A stretch of DNA of 64,000 nucleotides from Roseiarcus sp963779095. GTDB lineage: Bacteria > Pseudomonadota > Alphaproteobacteria > Rhizobiales > Beijerinckiaceae. Each line of letters starts with the position of its first letter. Positions within the stretch are counted from its first letter, which is position 1. Of this stretch, positions 9,905-18,635 are shown one piece after another. The position numbers and the translations under genes are program-made. The notes beneath the pieces were generated by a model, which was not told where the DNA came from, made no database searches, and was given only the letters and a program-made list of their open reading frames with translations. The DNA lies in NCBI GenBank assembly GCA_963779095.1, contig CAVZWU010000023.1, positions 106,915-170,914 on the forward strand, in the 5' to 3' direction.

Positions 9905-11063
9905 ATGCTGTTCACGGCCGAGCACGAAGAGCCGCGTCGAACCTTACAGAAATTCATCGCCGCCGAGATCAATCCGCATGTCGACGAATGGGAGGCGGCG
10001 GGCGAGTTTCCGGCGCATGAATTGTTCAAGAAGCTCGGGAATCTCGGCTTCCTCGGACTGAACAAGCCGGCCGAGTTCGGCGGGGCTGGGCTCGACTATT
10101 CCTACGCCGTGATGATGGCGGAGGAACTCGGCGGCGTTCACAGCGGCTCGGTGCCGTCGGCGATCGGGGTGCATACCGACATGGCGACGCCCGCGCTTGC
10201 CCGCTTCGGCTCGGACGCCCTGCGCCGGGAATTCCTCGCGCCGGCGATTTCGGGCGATGTCGTCACCTGCGTCGGCGTGTCGGAGCCGGGCGCGGGCTCC
10301 GACGTCGCCGAGATCAGAACAAGCGCGCGGTCGGACGGCGACGATTACGTCATCGATGGCGGAAAGATGTGGATCACCAACGGCGCGCAAGCCGACTGGA
10401 TGTGCCTGCTCGCCAACACCGGCGACGGCCCCAAGCATCGCAACAAGTCGCTGATCTGCGTGCCGATGAAGGCGAAGGGGGTGACGGTTGCGCGCAAGCT
10501 CGACAAGCTCGGCATGCGCGCCTCCGACACGGCGCAGATTTTCTTCGAGGGGGTCAGGGTTCCGAAGCGCAACCGCATCGGCGACGAGGGCAAGGGCTTC
10601 GTCTACCAGATGATGCAGTTCCAGGAGGAGCGGCTGTGGGCCGCGGCGGCTTGCCTCAAGGCGCACGAGCACACGATCGCTGAGACGATCGCCTATACGC
10701 GCCAGCGCAAGGCCTTCGGCCGCAGCATCCTCGACAACCAGACGGTCCACTTCAAGCTCGCCGAATTGCAGACCGAGATCGAGCTTCTGCGCTCGCTGAT
10801 CTATCGCGCCGCCGAGGCGATGATCGAAGGCGCCGACATGACGCAGCTCGCCACGATGGCCAAGCTCAAGGCCGGGCGGTTGGGGCGCGAAGTTGCCGAG
10901 CGCCTGCCTGCAATATTGGGGCGGCATGGGCTACATGAACGAGACGCCGGTGAGCCGCGCCTTCCGCGACGGCCGTCTCGCGTCGATCGCCGGGGGCGCC
11001 GAGGAAGTGATGCTGACCATCCTGTGCAAGGGCATGGGCACCCTGCCGGGCATGGGGCAGTAG
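9905..11063 (+). CDS. Acyl-CoA dehydrogenase, +1 frameshift near the C-terminus
   Basis: FAD-dependent oxidation of an acyl-CoA to the enoyl-CoA, passing electrons to ETF. The protein has the N-terminal helical domain (FGGAGLDYSYAVMMAEELGG), the FAD-binding CVGVSEPGAGSDVA, the KMWITNGAQADWM strand region, and the C-terminal helical domain with YTRQRKAFGRSI. At about 10901-10906 one extra base moves the frame; after it the family ending is found (CLQYWGGMGYM, then FRDGRLASIAGGAEEVM, ending at 11063). Corrected length is 385 residues, normal. ATG at 9905. No ETF or thiolase gene is adjacent. The sequence resembles citronellyl/isovaleryl-type dehydrogenases, but the substrate is not certain. Confidence 0.88.
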
Positions 11064-11091
11064 CAACGGGCCTTTGGGTTGGCGTCGCCAT

Positions 11092-11193
11092 CGCGAGCCG
11101 AGCGTTAGCGAGGCGTGCCGATCCAGAAGGCCGTAGGGCGGCACTCCGACCCCTGGATTGCTTCGTCGCTTCGCCTCTCGCAACGACGGTTCT
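11092..11193. repeat. Dispersed intergenic repeat resembling known alphaproteobacterial elements
   Basis: The stretch ending CCTGGATTGCTTCGTCGCTT, followed by CGCCTCTCGCAACGACGG, matches my memory of a short sequence found many times between genes in Bradyrhizobium-like genomes. It lies just after the acyl-CoA dehydrogenase stop. There is only one copy in this window, so the call rests on recall rather than on repetition seen here. Confidence 0.4.
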
Positions 11194-11211
11194 ATCAATG
11201 CACAGCCTGTT

Positions 11212-11526
11212 CTAAGGCGCTGGTTCGCGGCGGCTGAGTTCCGCCTCCACCCGGTCGAGCGCGTCGCGCAAAGCCTGCGCCTTGCCGACGGTTCCCGAAT
11301 TGTCCTTGGCCGGCGTCGCCCCACGCGGCTCGGCCTTGCCGCGCATCTCGCGCGCCTGCCGCGTTCCGATCGCCTTGGCGCGATCATGCGCCTCTCTCAG
11401 ACGACGCGCGGCGGCCTTGAGCTCATCGACGGACTGGCGTTCGATTTCCGGTGGACAGGTCACAGCGACGAGTTCGAGTTCGGGGCCGCTCAGGAGCCGA
11501 GCTTCCAATTTTTCTGCGTCATTCAT
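11212..11526 (-). CDS. Hypothetical protein, 104 residues, charged helical
   Basis: Not recognised. The sequence from MNDAEKLEARLLSGPELELV to the stop is highly charged and predicted helical, with DELKAAARRLREAHDRAKAIG and a final LRDALDRVEAELSRRE that could form a short coiled coil. It is bounded on one side by the dispersed repeat and on the other by 254 bp without a gene. Start ATG at 11526. Evidence is codon bias and composition only. Confidence 0.5.
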   Translation of the reverse strand: MNDAEKLEARLLSGPELELVAVTCPPEIERQSVDELKAAARRLREAHDRAKAIGTRQAREMRGKAEPRGATPAKDNSGTVGKAQALRDALDRVEAELSRREPAP

Positions 11527-11780
11527 GAGAAGCTCCCGAGCCAGCGGCGCCGCCTCGGCGACCGCGCGAAGCCGTTCTAGCTCATTCCTAAATGCGGCGC
11601 ACTCGGCGCGCGCGCTAACGGCCTAGTCTCAACCCCCGCGCGCTCAAATCAATGCGATACGAGGGCCAACCGGGATCGCCTTTCGCCACGACGAGCCTTC
11701 GGATGAGCCGCGCCGCTTCGCTCGACGTTGCCCGCTTGGAGGCGACGGGATAGAATTGCGGCGCAACCAGGGAGGTTCAT

Positions 11781-12212
11781 ATGGCGACGTTGCTTTCGTG
11801 GACCAGCGTTGGAATCGGCGATCTCGATATCTTTGTCCCCTCGCCGCCATGCTTGGTCGTCTATACGTCCTATATCGATGACGAGCCCGAGAGTTCGGTG
11901 ACTTATTTTTGGCAGGACGAGAGCACCGGCGCGCTCAACCACGAGTTGGTCTACCAGCAGCCGGTCTCGTTCGATACTGCGGTCGCATGGGCGCAGGAGC
12001 ACGCGCCCACGCGCAGCGTCGAACGCATCCACGTCAAGCACGCCCGCGCGAAGAAGGCGGTCGAACCAAAGGCGAGAGCAAAGCCGGTGGCCAGAAGGGG
12101 TGCGGCGAAGAAGGCGCCGGCGAAAAAGGCGGCGGCAAAGAAGCCGGCGGCAAGGAAGGCGGCTCCCGCCAAGAGATCGCCGGCAGTCAAAGGGCGAAGG
12201 AGGAAAGCTTAG
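11781..12212 (+). CDS. Small protein with Lys/Ala-rich histone-H1-like tail
   Basis: 143 residues. The first 90 or so form a compact domain (LLSWTSVGIGDLDIFVPSPP, then a YTSYIDDEPESSVTYFW segment); the last 50 are almost only Lys, Ala, Pro and Arg, with repeats such as AAKKAPAKKAAAKK, as in bacterial histone-H1-like tails that bind DNA or RNA non-specifically. ATG at 11781 with GGGAGGT upstream. It is a stand-alone gene. The N-terminal domain is unknown to me. Nucleoid binding is inferred from the tail composition only. Confidence 0.65.
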   Translation: MATLLSWTSVGIGDLDIFVPSPPCLVVYTSYIDDEPESSVTYFWQDESTGALNHELVYQQPVSFDTAVAWAQEHAPTRSVERIHVKHARAKKAVEPKARAKPVARRGAAKKAPAKKAAAKKPAARKAAPAKRSPAVKGRRRKA

Positions 12213-12525
12213 AAGGCCCCCTCTTTAGAACGCCTCGCATCCACGGAACGGCCGCCGCCTCCATGGATGGCGGAGTTGAGTTTCGCCTTTCGCCAACCGT
12301 TCTGCTATTGAACGCCGCTCCCATCGCGGGGCGGAGGGTTGCCGGTTTCGCGCTTCCTGGGATCGCCGAACCATCAGTGTCCACAAACATTTCGTAACGC
12401 TGCGCATGGCGAATTCCTTGGGCAGCGTCTAGACCAACGCGAACTGAGGATCGGGCTACACGAGCGGCTTGGCGCCGCGATTCGTGGCTGACCCGATACT
12501 CCACACGCCCAAAGGCTTTCCCCCC
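12213..12525. other. Intergenic, no gene seen
   Basis: 313 bp before the methyltransferase gene. Frames here on both strands lack start sites and resemble shadow frames; no strong promoter or hairpin stands out. Confidence 0.5.
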
Positions 12526-13818
12526 ATGACCCCCGCCGCCCGCGCCGCAGCCGCGATCGAAGTTCTGTCCGACATCGAATCGCGACGCCGGCCCGCGGCC
12601 GACGCGATGAAAGACTGGGGGCTCGCGCACCGCTTCGCCGGCTCTGGCGATCGCGCGGCGATATCGGGCCTTGTCTACGACGCGCTGCGCAAGAAAAGCT
12701 CGTCCGGCTGGATCATGGGAGGCCCCAGTCCACGCGCGGAAATTCTGGGCGCGCTCAAGCAAACGCATGGCCTCGACGTCGAGGCGATCGCCGCGCTCTT
12801 CTCCGGCGAGGGCCATGCGCCGGCTCAGCTCACGGAAGCCGAGCGCGCGCGGCTCGCCGCCGCCGACCTTTCGGGCGCGCCCGCCCATGTCGCTGGGGAT
12901 TTTCCCGAATGGCTTGGCTCCCAGTTCGAGGCGAGCTTCGGCGCTTCCGCTGCGGACGAAGGCAGGGCGCTGGCCGAGCGGGCGCCGGTCGACCTGCGGG
13001 TGAACCTTCTCAAGGCCACGCGCGACAAGGCGCTTGGCGCGCTCGCTCATCTCAAGCCCGAGCCGACGCCGCTCTCGCCTGTCGGCTTGCGCATCGCCAT
13101 GCGGCCCGACGGACGCGCGCCGCCGCTCGCCTCCGACCCGGCCTACGTCAAGGGGCTTGTCGAGCTGCAGGACGAGGGCTCGCAGCTTGCGGCGCTCCTC
13201 GCGGAGGCCAAGCCCGGCATGCAGGTCCTCGACCTCTGCGCCGGCGCCGGCGGCAAGACGCTGGCGCTCGCCGCCGCGATGGGCAACCAGGGCCAGATCT
13301 ACGCCGCCGACCCTGACGCGCATCGCCTTGCGCCGATCTTCGCCAGGCTTGCGCGATCGGGCGCGCGCAATGTCCAGGTGCGGGCGCCGAAAGGCAAAGC
13401 CGACGTGCTCGCCGACCTCAAGGGCCGCTGCGACCTCGTGCTGATCGACGCGCCATGCACCGGTTCCGGCGCCTGGCGGCGCAATCCCGACGCCAAATGG
13501 CGCATTCGCCCCGGCGCGCTCGAACAGCGCATCAAGGACCAGGACGAAACGCTTGAAAGCGCAGCGCCTTTCGTCAAGCGGGGCGGGCGGATCGTCTATG
13601 TCACCTGCTCGGTGCTGCGGGCCGAGAACGAGGACCGGATCGCCGCGTTTCTCGAGCGACACGACGATTTCCTGCCCCTTGACGCGGCCGCCCAGGCGGG
13701 CGCGGCCGGGTTGCCTGCGCTCGCCGATCATCGCTCGGCGCTCGGCCCCGGCTTCCGCCTGAGCCCGAGAACGACCGGCACGGACGGATTTTATATCGCG
13801 ACGCTGACGCGGACGTGA
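12526..13818 (+). CDS. RsmB/NOP family RNA (cytosine-5)-methyltransferase
   Basis: 430 residues. Transfers a methyl from SAM to C5 of cytosine in RNA, most often 16S rRNA. The SAM-binding motif LDLCAGAGGKTLALAAAMG, motif IV with its cysteine in LIDAPCTGSGAWRRNPDAK, and the catalytic cysteine in YVTCSVLRAEN are all present, and the end reads TTGTDGFYIATL. An N-terminal helical region of about 170 residues precedes them, shorter than the NusB-like domain of full RsmB. ATG at 12526 starts the conserved part; a TTG 57 bp upstream is less likely. It is a single-gene unit and intact. Whether it modifies C967 or another site cannot be told. Confidence 0.9.
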   Translation: MTPAARAAAAIEVLSDIESRRRPAADAMKDWGLAHRFAGSGDRAAISGLVYDALRKKSSSGWIMGGPSPRAEILGALKQTHGLDVEAIAALFSGEGHAPAQLTEAERARLAAADLSGAPAHVAGDFPEWLGSQFEASFGASAADEGRALAERAPVDLRVNLLKATRDKALGALAHLKPEPTPLSPVGLRIAMRPDGRAPPLASDPAYVKGLVELQDEGSQLAALLAEAKPGMQVLDLCAGAGGKTLALAAAMGNQGQIYAADPDAHRLAPIFARLARSGARNVQVRAPKGKADVLADLKGRCDLVLIDAPCTGSGAWRRNPDAKWRIRPGALEQRIKDQDETLESAAPFVKRGGRIVYVTCSVLRAENEDRIAAFLERHDDFLPLDAAAQAGAAGLPALADHRSALGPGFRLSPRTTGTDGFYIATLTRT

Positions 13819-14058
13819 GCGCGCATGCGGCGGAATCCGCAATGTCCGCACTGGAACGCCGCGCGTTGAAATAGCGTCAAAGCCAGCCGTCTTGTCACTC
13901 CCGCACAAGGCCCCAATGCGCAAATAGCGGTCATGTCCGGACCGTTCAGCGAACTGATCAATTCGACCCGAAGCGGAAGTTTCCGCGGCATGACGGCGGC
14001 TCGTGGCCCAAAAGCGAAACTTCCTCTCTGACGAGCCTTCGGCCTCGCAGACGCGCAC

Positions 14059-14352
14059 TAGTGGATAGAATCAAACGCTTCGAACCCCTTGCAAGCCGGA
14101 GAACTCCTTGAAATTGCGGAAGGCGCCCCGGACTCTTACGTTTGATTTTGACCACTAGTGGATAGAATCAAACGCTTCGAACCCCTTGCAAGCCAGAGAA
14201 CTCCTTGAAATTGCGGAAGGCGCCCCGGACTCTTACGTTTGATTTTGACCACTAGTGGATCAAATCAATCCGATGAAGTCCGGCCCAATCCGAGTGATTT
14301 CAACGGCATGGCGGCACCGGCTCGGGTTCCAAACGTCGGATTCTATCCACTA
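14059..14352. repeat. Array of three MITE-like elements separated by single TA dinucleotides
   Basis: Two 97-bp units (TA at 14059 and 14156) differ by one base (GCCGGA against GCCAGA). Each begins GTGGATAGAATCAAACG and ends CGTTTGATTTTGACCAC, an imperfect terminal inverted repeat. A third unit (TA 14253 to TA 14351) is a diverged relative in inverted orientation. The next TA is the left boundary of an IS630. The MITE end, TAGTGGATAGAATCAAACG, differs from the intact IS630 end (35281-35299) at 2 of 19 positions, so that transposase family probably moved it. No coding capacity. Confidence 0.8.
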
Positions 14353-15450
14353 TTGGATCGAATCTAACGCTTGGTGCCCGCGTCTGACGGCGGCGATGAT
14401 TTTGTCGGGATCGGCGGTCCAGGTGAAGGGCTGCGATTGCTGATTGTGCTCTTCGAGGAAGCGGTTGATCGCGGCTTGCAGGTCGGCGACAGACCGAAAG
14501 ACGCCGCGTTTGAGCCTGCGCTTTGTGAGGGTCGCGAAGAAGCCCTCGACCGCGTTGAGCCAGGAAGCCGATGTCGGGGTGAAATGGAACGTCCATCGCG
14601 GATGGCGTTCGAGCCATCCGCGAACATTGGGATGATGAATCGTCTTTCCAACGGGAACCTGCTTCTCGATGACATTGAGGAAGCGAATGAACTCCTGATG
14701 GCGATGGCGCTGCATGTTGCGGCCGATGACCGTGCCGTCGAGGACGTTCATCGCGGCGAACAGCGTCGTCGTGCCGTGGCGCTCATAGTCGTGCGTCATG
14801 GTTCCGGCGCGACCCTTCTTCAGCGGCAGTCCGGGCTGTGTGCGGTCAAGCGCCTGAATCTGGCTCTTTTCGTCGACCGACAGGACGATGGCGTGTGCGG
14901 GCGGATCGACATAGAGCCCGACGACGTCGCGCAATTTGTCGACGAAGCGCGGATCGTTGGACAGCTTGAACTGGCGCATCCGGTGCGGTTGCAGACCATG
15001 GGCGCGCCAGATGCGTTGGACCGAACTCACGCTGAGCCCAGTCGCCTTCGCCATCAAGGCTCCGGTCCAGTGGGTCGTCTCACCAGGCGGGTCGCCAAGC
15101 GTCAAGGCGACAACGCGCTCCGTCGCCTCGGCGCTGAGGGGCTTGATTCGCGAGGGACGCGTCTTGTCACGAAGCAGGCCGTCGAACCCGTCCTCCAGAA
15201 AGCGTTCCTGCCAGCGCCAAACGCAGGTCTTGGACTTGGCCGTTCGCCGCATGATCTCGTTCGTGCCGACGCCATCGGCGGTCAACAGCACGATTTCAGC
15301 CCGCCAGACGTGCTTCTGCGGCGCGTTGCGGTCTTGCACCACGGCTTTGAGCCGGCGAATATCGGCGGACGAAACGGAGAGGGATTTTCCTGCGCGCATC
15401 GCGCAAACTCGCACGCCGAACTTGCCGCGGGAATCCCATCCGGGACTCAA
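14350..15450 (-). CDS. IS630 transposase with catalytic-residue deletion
   Basis: 366 residues, against 376 in the intact copy. The N-terminal HTH domain (TNEIMRRTAKSKTCVWRWQ) is intact, the first DDE aspartate is in LSVDEKSQ and the last glutamate in LNAVEGFFATL. Ten residues present in copy B after GKTIH, containing the second aspartate (VDNYAAHK), are missing. The protein should therefore not be able to cut DNA, though it could still bind ends. Its stop codon is read as TAG, where TA is the duplicated target and G comes from the flank. Confidence 0.9.
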   Translation of the reverse strand: MSPGWDSRGKFGVRVCAMRAGKSLSVSSADIRRLKAVVQDRNAPQKHVWRAEIVLLTADGVGTNEIMRRTAKSKTCVWRWQERFLEDGFDGLLRDKTRPSRIKPLSAEATERVVALTLGDPPGETTHWTGALMAKATGLSVSSVQRIWRAHGLQPHRMRQFKLSNDPRFVDKLRDVVGLYVDPPAHAIVLSVDEKSQIQALDRTQPGLPLKKGRAGTMTHDYERHGTTTLFAAMNVLDGTVIGRNMQRHRHQEFIRFLNVIEKQVPVGKTIHHPNVRGWLERHPRWTFHFTPTSASWLNAVEGFFATLTKRRLKRGVFRSVADLQAAINRFLEEHNQQSQPFTWTADPDKIIAAVRRGHQALDSIQ

Positions 15451-15468
15451 ATGTTAGGCTCGATCCAC
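14353..15468 (-). mobile_element. IS630-family insertion sequence, copy A (defective)
   Basis: 1116 bp between TA dinucleotides at 14351 and 15469. Its ends are inverted: TATTGGATCGAATCTAAC on the left, and TAGTGGATCGAGCCTAAC when the right end is read inward. It is nearly identical to copy B at 35283-36428 but lacks 30 bp inside the transposase gene, plus a handful of base changes. Inserted directly beside the MITE array. Confidence 0.92.
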
Positions 15469-15499
15469 TAGAGACATCGTCGGGGCCGGTCGGGCCGGT

Positions 15500-17419
15500 T
15501 CAATTTGTCTTCTTTTCGCCCTCCGGCAGCCCGGCCTTGCGCAGGCCCTCGAGGACGCGCTGAAATTGCGCGTCGAAGGTCGGATCGTCGCTAAAGTGAT
15601 GGCCCGCCCAGGTTTGCACGGTGAAGCCGGAGTAGACCTTCTGCAATTTGGCGGCAGCCTCCTTTGCCTCTCTGTCGCGGCCGAGCCAGGCGTTGGCGGC
15701 GGTGAGATCGACCAGCGGGAAAAAATTCGTGGGGTCGCTGGCGGTTGACTTGCTGCACCATTCGATCGCCTGTTCCCATTGGGCGAGATGAGAATGGAGA
15801 TGGCACATGAAGAATTGCCAAAACGGCACGCCCGGGTCGCGCGGACTTAGTCGAAGCGCCTTTTCGACGCTCGCAAAGCCTTTCTCGCTGTGGCCGAGAA
15901 ACAGTTGGAAAAAGCCTGCGGCAGCGTAAGCGTCGGCATAGTTGCGGTCCTCCGCGATCGCCGTTTCGGCCTCCGCGGTAGCCGGCCCAAACTGGCGTTT
16001 CGCGAAGAAGAGCCAAGCCTTGATGTCATGGGCCCACGAATTGTCAGGTTGAACGGCTAAGACCGCATTGATCAATTCGTCCGCACGCGCGATGTCGGCT
16101 TTAGGGTCCTTGCTGGCGAACTGGGTCACGCGCTCTTGCAGCACCCCCGCCACCCCTGTCATCGCGGGCAAATTATGCGGGTCTAGAGCAAGCGCCCGTT
16201 CGTACAGGTTCATCACATCGGCTAGCTTCAACTCGTCGCTTGACATCCACAAGGCTGCGGCGCGCATTGTGAGATCGGTCGCGTCCGGATTGTTCGGCCG
16301 TTCACGCGTCGCCCGCAGGCTCTCGGCCTTGACCAGCTCCACGCCGAGTGAATTGGCGAGGCGGGAGACGAACTCCACCTGCAATTCGCCAAGTTTGCTG
16401 CGCTCGCCGTCGAAGCGATCGGCCCAGACATGCGCGCCGGTCTCGGTCGAAATGAGCTGCGCGTTGACCGAGATCTTGTCCTCGAGACGGCGCACGCTGC
16501 CCTCGAGCATATAGCGCACGCCGAGCTCCCGCCCGATCTGCTTGGCGTCGACCGGCTTGCCCTTGTAGGTAAGGGCGGTGCTGTGCGCGATTACGAAGCT
16601 GTCGGGCAGATGCGACAGGTCGGTCGTGAGGTCGTCGGTGATGCCGTCGGCGAAATAGTCCTGCTCCTTGTCGCCGCTCAGGTTCTCGAACGGCAGCACG
16701 ACAATCGAAAGCCGCGGCGCAGTTGCGAGCTTGTCGTCAACGGACGCGGCCATGAAACGCGGCGCGTAGCCGGCGCGCCAAGCGAAGGCGCCAGCCGCAA
16801 GAAGCACGAGCGCAAGCGCCGCGGCGAGCGCAGGCCAACGCGCCCAGACGCCGCCCGTCTTCGTCGCCGCTTGGGGCGATTTTGGCGTCGCAGGCGCGCC
16901 CTGGCGCAAGAGGTAAGCGCGCACCGGCTCGGCGATGTTCTTGAGGCTTTGCGGCCCAAGGTCGGCCACCTGAAGCTCGAGCCGCGACTTGACTTGCCGG
17001 TAAGCGTCCTCGGACAGGCAAATCCCGCCCGGCTCGCAAATCCCTTCCAGCCGGGCCGCGACGTTCACGCCATCGCCCATGAGGTCGCCGTCCGCTTCCT
17101 CGACCACGTCGCCAAGATGAATGCCGATGCGAAACTCGATGCGACGTTCGGGCGGAAGGCCGGCGTTGCGCTCGACCATGCCGGTCTGCACCTCAAGGGC
17201 GCAACGCACGGCGTCGACCACGCTGCGGAACTCGATGATGATCCCATCGCCCGTGCGCTTGATGATACGGCCGTGATGAGCAGCGATGGCAGGATCAAAG
17301 AGGTCGCTGCGGAGGCCCCTTAGGCGCGCAAGAGTCCTATCCTCGTCCGCGCCTGCGAGCCGGCTATATCCGACGACGTCCGCGACAAGAATCGCCGCAA
17401 GCTTTCGGGTCTCGCCCAT
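15500..17419 (-). CDS. Class III adenylate/guanylate cyclase with membrane helix, TolB-like domain and TPRs
   Basis: 639 residues. Residues about 5-170 form a class III cyclase domain: LAAILVADVVGYSRL with the first metal aspartate, KRTGDGIIIEF with the second, and GDGVNVAARLE. It would make cAMP or cGMP. A transmembrane helix follows (ALAAALALVLLAAGAFAW), then a TolB/FlgO-like domain (SIVVLPFENLSGDKEQDYFADG, then RYMLEGSVRR) and about five TPR units to the end. This architecture is common in rhizobia, with dozens per genome. The membrane helix places the TPR part outside and the cyclase inside. Single gene, intact, beginning at ATG 17419. Confidence 0.88.
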   Translation of the reverse strand: MGETRKLAAILVADVVGYSRLAGADEDRTLARLRGLRSDLFDPAIAAHHGRIIKRTGDGIIIEFRSVVDAVRCALEVQTGMVERNAGLPPERRIEFRIGIHLGDVVEEADGDLMGDGVNVAARLEGICEPGGICLSEDAYRQVKSRLELQVADLGPQSLKNIAEPVRAYLLRQGAPATPKSPQAATKTGGVWARWPALAAALALVLLAAGAFAWRAGYAPRFMAASVDDKLATAPRLSIVVLPFENLSGDKEQDYFADGITDDLTTDLSHLPDSFVIAHSTALTYKGKPVDAKQIGRELGVRYMLEGSVRRLEDKISVNAQLISTETGAHVWADRFDGERSKLGELQVEFVSRLANSLGVELVKAESLRATRERPNNPDATDLTMRAAALWMSSDELKLADVMNLYERALALDPHNLPAMTGVAGVLQERVTQFASKDPKADIARADELINAVLAVQPDNSWAHDIKAWLFFAKRQFGPATAEAETAIAEDRNYADAYAAAGFFQLFLGHSEKGFASVEKALRLSPRDPGVPFWQFFMCHLHSHLAQWEQAIEWCSKSTASDPTNFFPLVDLTAANAWLGRDREAKEAAAKLQKVYSGFTVQTWAGHHFSDDPTFDAQFQRVLEGLRKAGLPEGEKKTN

Positions 17420-18008
17420 TTTGGCGCCCCTTGGCGGAGGCCTGGCGATCGCCCGCGAGCCATCGAGATCATCGAGCTACGAACTGATCTCCTGCGCAAA
17501 ATAAGCAAATAAAGCGGACCTCTATGCTCGTATATAGGTAGAATTACCTAGAGCTTAACTTCCACGCTTGCAGAGCCCCGGGAAGACTCTGCTCGCGCTG
17601 AGAAGTCAAAAGCTCCAACTGCCATTGCCGCCGTGGTTGAGGATACGTCTGGCCTATCCCAGGACCTTCTCGACAGGCATCGTAGCGAGCCCCACGCAAC
17701 GTCGCGGATTTCACTGATTCCAGCGTCTTCTTCGGGTCGAAACGGGTCCAAGTGAGGATCCCGAGCCGCTTCGTGTCCCTGCGGATTTTGGTCGTGAGCC
17801 GAGCGCGAGCAAAATCCGGCTGGGCCTCTGAGCCCCCCTAGTCAGGGCCGCCGCCGGGCTTTCCCACGTTCCGAGTTCGCCGCCGCGAAAGCCCGGGATT
17901 TGGGCTTGTTTCTGTTTTTGCAAACATTCTCTTTCAGATTCTCTAAACCTGCAGTATTCTATCTGCTTAGGATGACAGAGCCGCCGACCGGCGGCGCAAA
18001 GAGGCAGC
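17420..18008. other. Intergenic, no convincing gene
   Basis: 589 bp between the divergent cyclase and HTH genes. Short leftward frames at 17548-17751 and 17711-18109 have no ribosome site and no recognisable product. Regulatory DNA for both flanking genes must lie here, but I see no clear operator. Confidence 0.5.
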
Positions 18009-18635
18009 ATGGTTGATGACAAGGCGCCGGTTCGGCGCCGGCGGATGGGCGCGCATGGCATGATGTTCCGGCGACGGCGCGTCTTCGTTAAGCTGCGCGA
18101 GGGCTTCACCTATGAGGAAATCGCCGCCGAGGAGGGCGTGAGCCCCTCGCGCATCCGCCAGATCGTCTCCGAGGAGCTCAAGCAGCGGGCGGTCGACAGT
18201 GGGACGGAACACGCGAAGCTGCAACTGGAGCGCCTCGCGCCTGCGATCCAGCTTGCCGCCGAAGGCATCGCGGCGGGCGACGTCTCGGCGATCATGCCCT
18301 ATCTCCGGGCGCTCGACCGGCTCGACCGCTACCAGACGGTGGCCAGCGCCAACCAGGTCTATGACGACGAGGCGCGCAAGAAGCTCTTGGACAAGATCAA
18401 CCGTGTGGCCGAGAATCTCGGCATCGACGAGAACTTCGCCGCGGCGGTGCGCGCGCATCTGAAGGCGACCGGCCAAATTCGCGGCGACGAGCCGGCCCAG
18501 GCCGAAGGGCAGGGCGCGAACCTTGCCGGGGCGCCCGAGTTCATGGGCGAAACGAGCGCGCCCGAGTTCATGCCTGAGGCGGGCGCGCCTGCGGCGCATC
18601 CGGGGCCGGATCATCCGGGCGGCGGATTTTTTTAG
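18009..18635 (+). CDS. Hypothetical helix-turn-helix protein, end set by IS66 insertion
   Basis: 208 residues. Residues about 30-55, REGFTYEEIAAEEGVSPSRI followed by RQIVSEEL, look like a sigma-region-4 type or resolvase-like helix-turn-helix. A helical middle (RALDRLDRYQTVASANQVYD) and a low-complexity C-terminus (Glu/Pro/Gly-rich, APEFM repeated twice) follow. The last codons read GGA TTT TTT TAG: the TA comes from the 8-bp sequence at the IS66 edge and the G from the IS itself. So the original C-terminus or stop may have been changed by the insertion. The function is unknown; possibly a phage-derived or regulatory DNA-binding protein. Confidence 0.6.
   Translation: MVDDKAPVRRRRMGAHGMMFRRRRVFVKLREGFTYEEIAAEEGVSPSRIRQIVSEELKQRAVDSGTEHAKLQLERLAPAIQLAAEGIAAGDVSAIMPYLRALDRLDRYQTVASANQVYDDEARKKLLDKINRVAENLGIDENFAAAVRAHLKATGQIRGDEPAQAEGQGANLAGAPEFMGETSAPEFMPEAGAPAAHPGPDHPGGGFF

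Noticed and set aside
12187..14058. 623-residue minus-strand open frame
   Set aside because: Antisense to the intact RsmB-type gene, Arg/Gly-rich, no domain; a shadow frame.
14059..14352. The 97-bp direct repeats as a CRISPR array
   Set aside because: Units are adjacent without spacers, have terminal inverted repeats and TA boundaries like IS630-related MITEs, and no cas gene is present.
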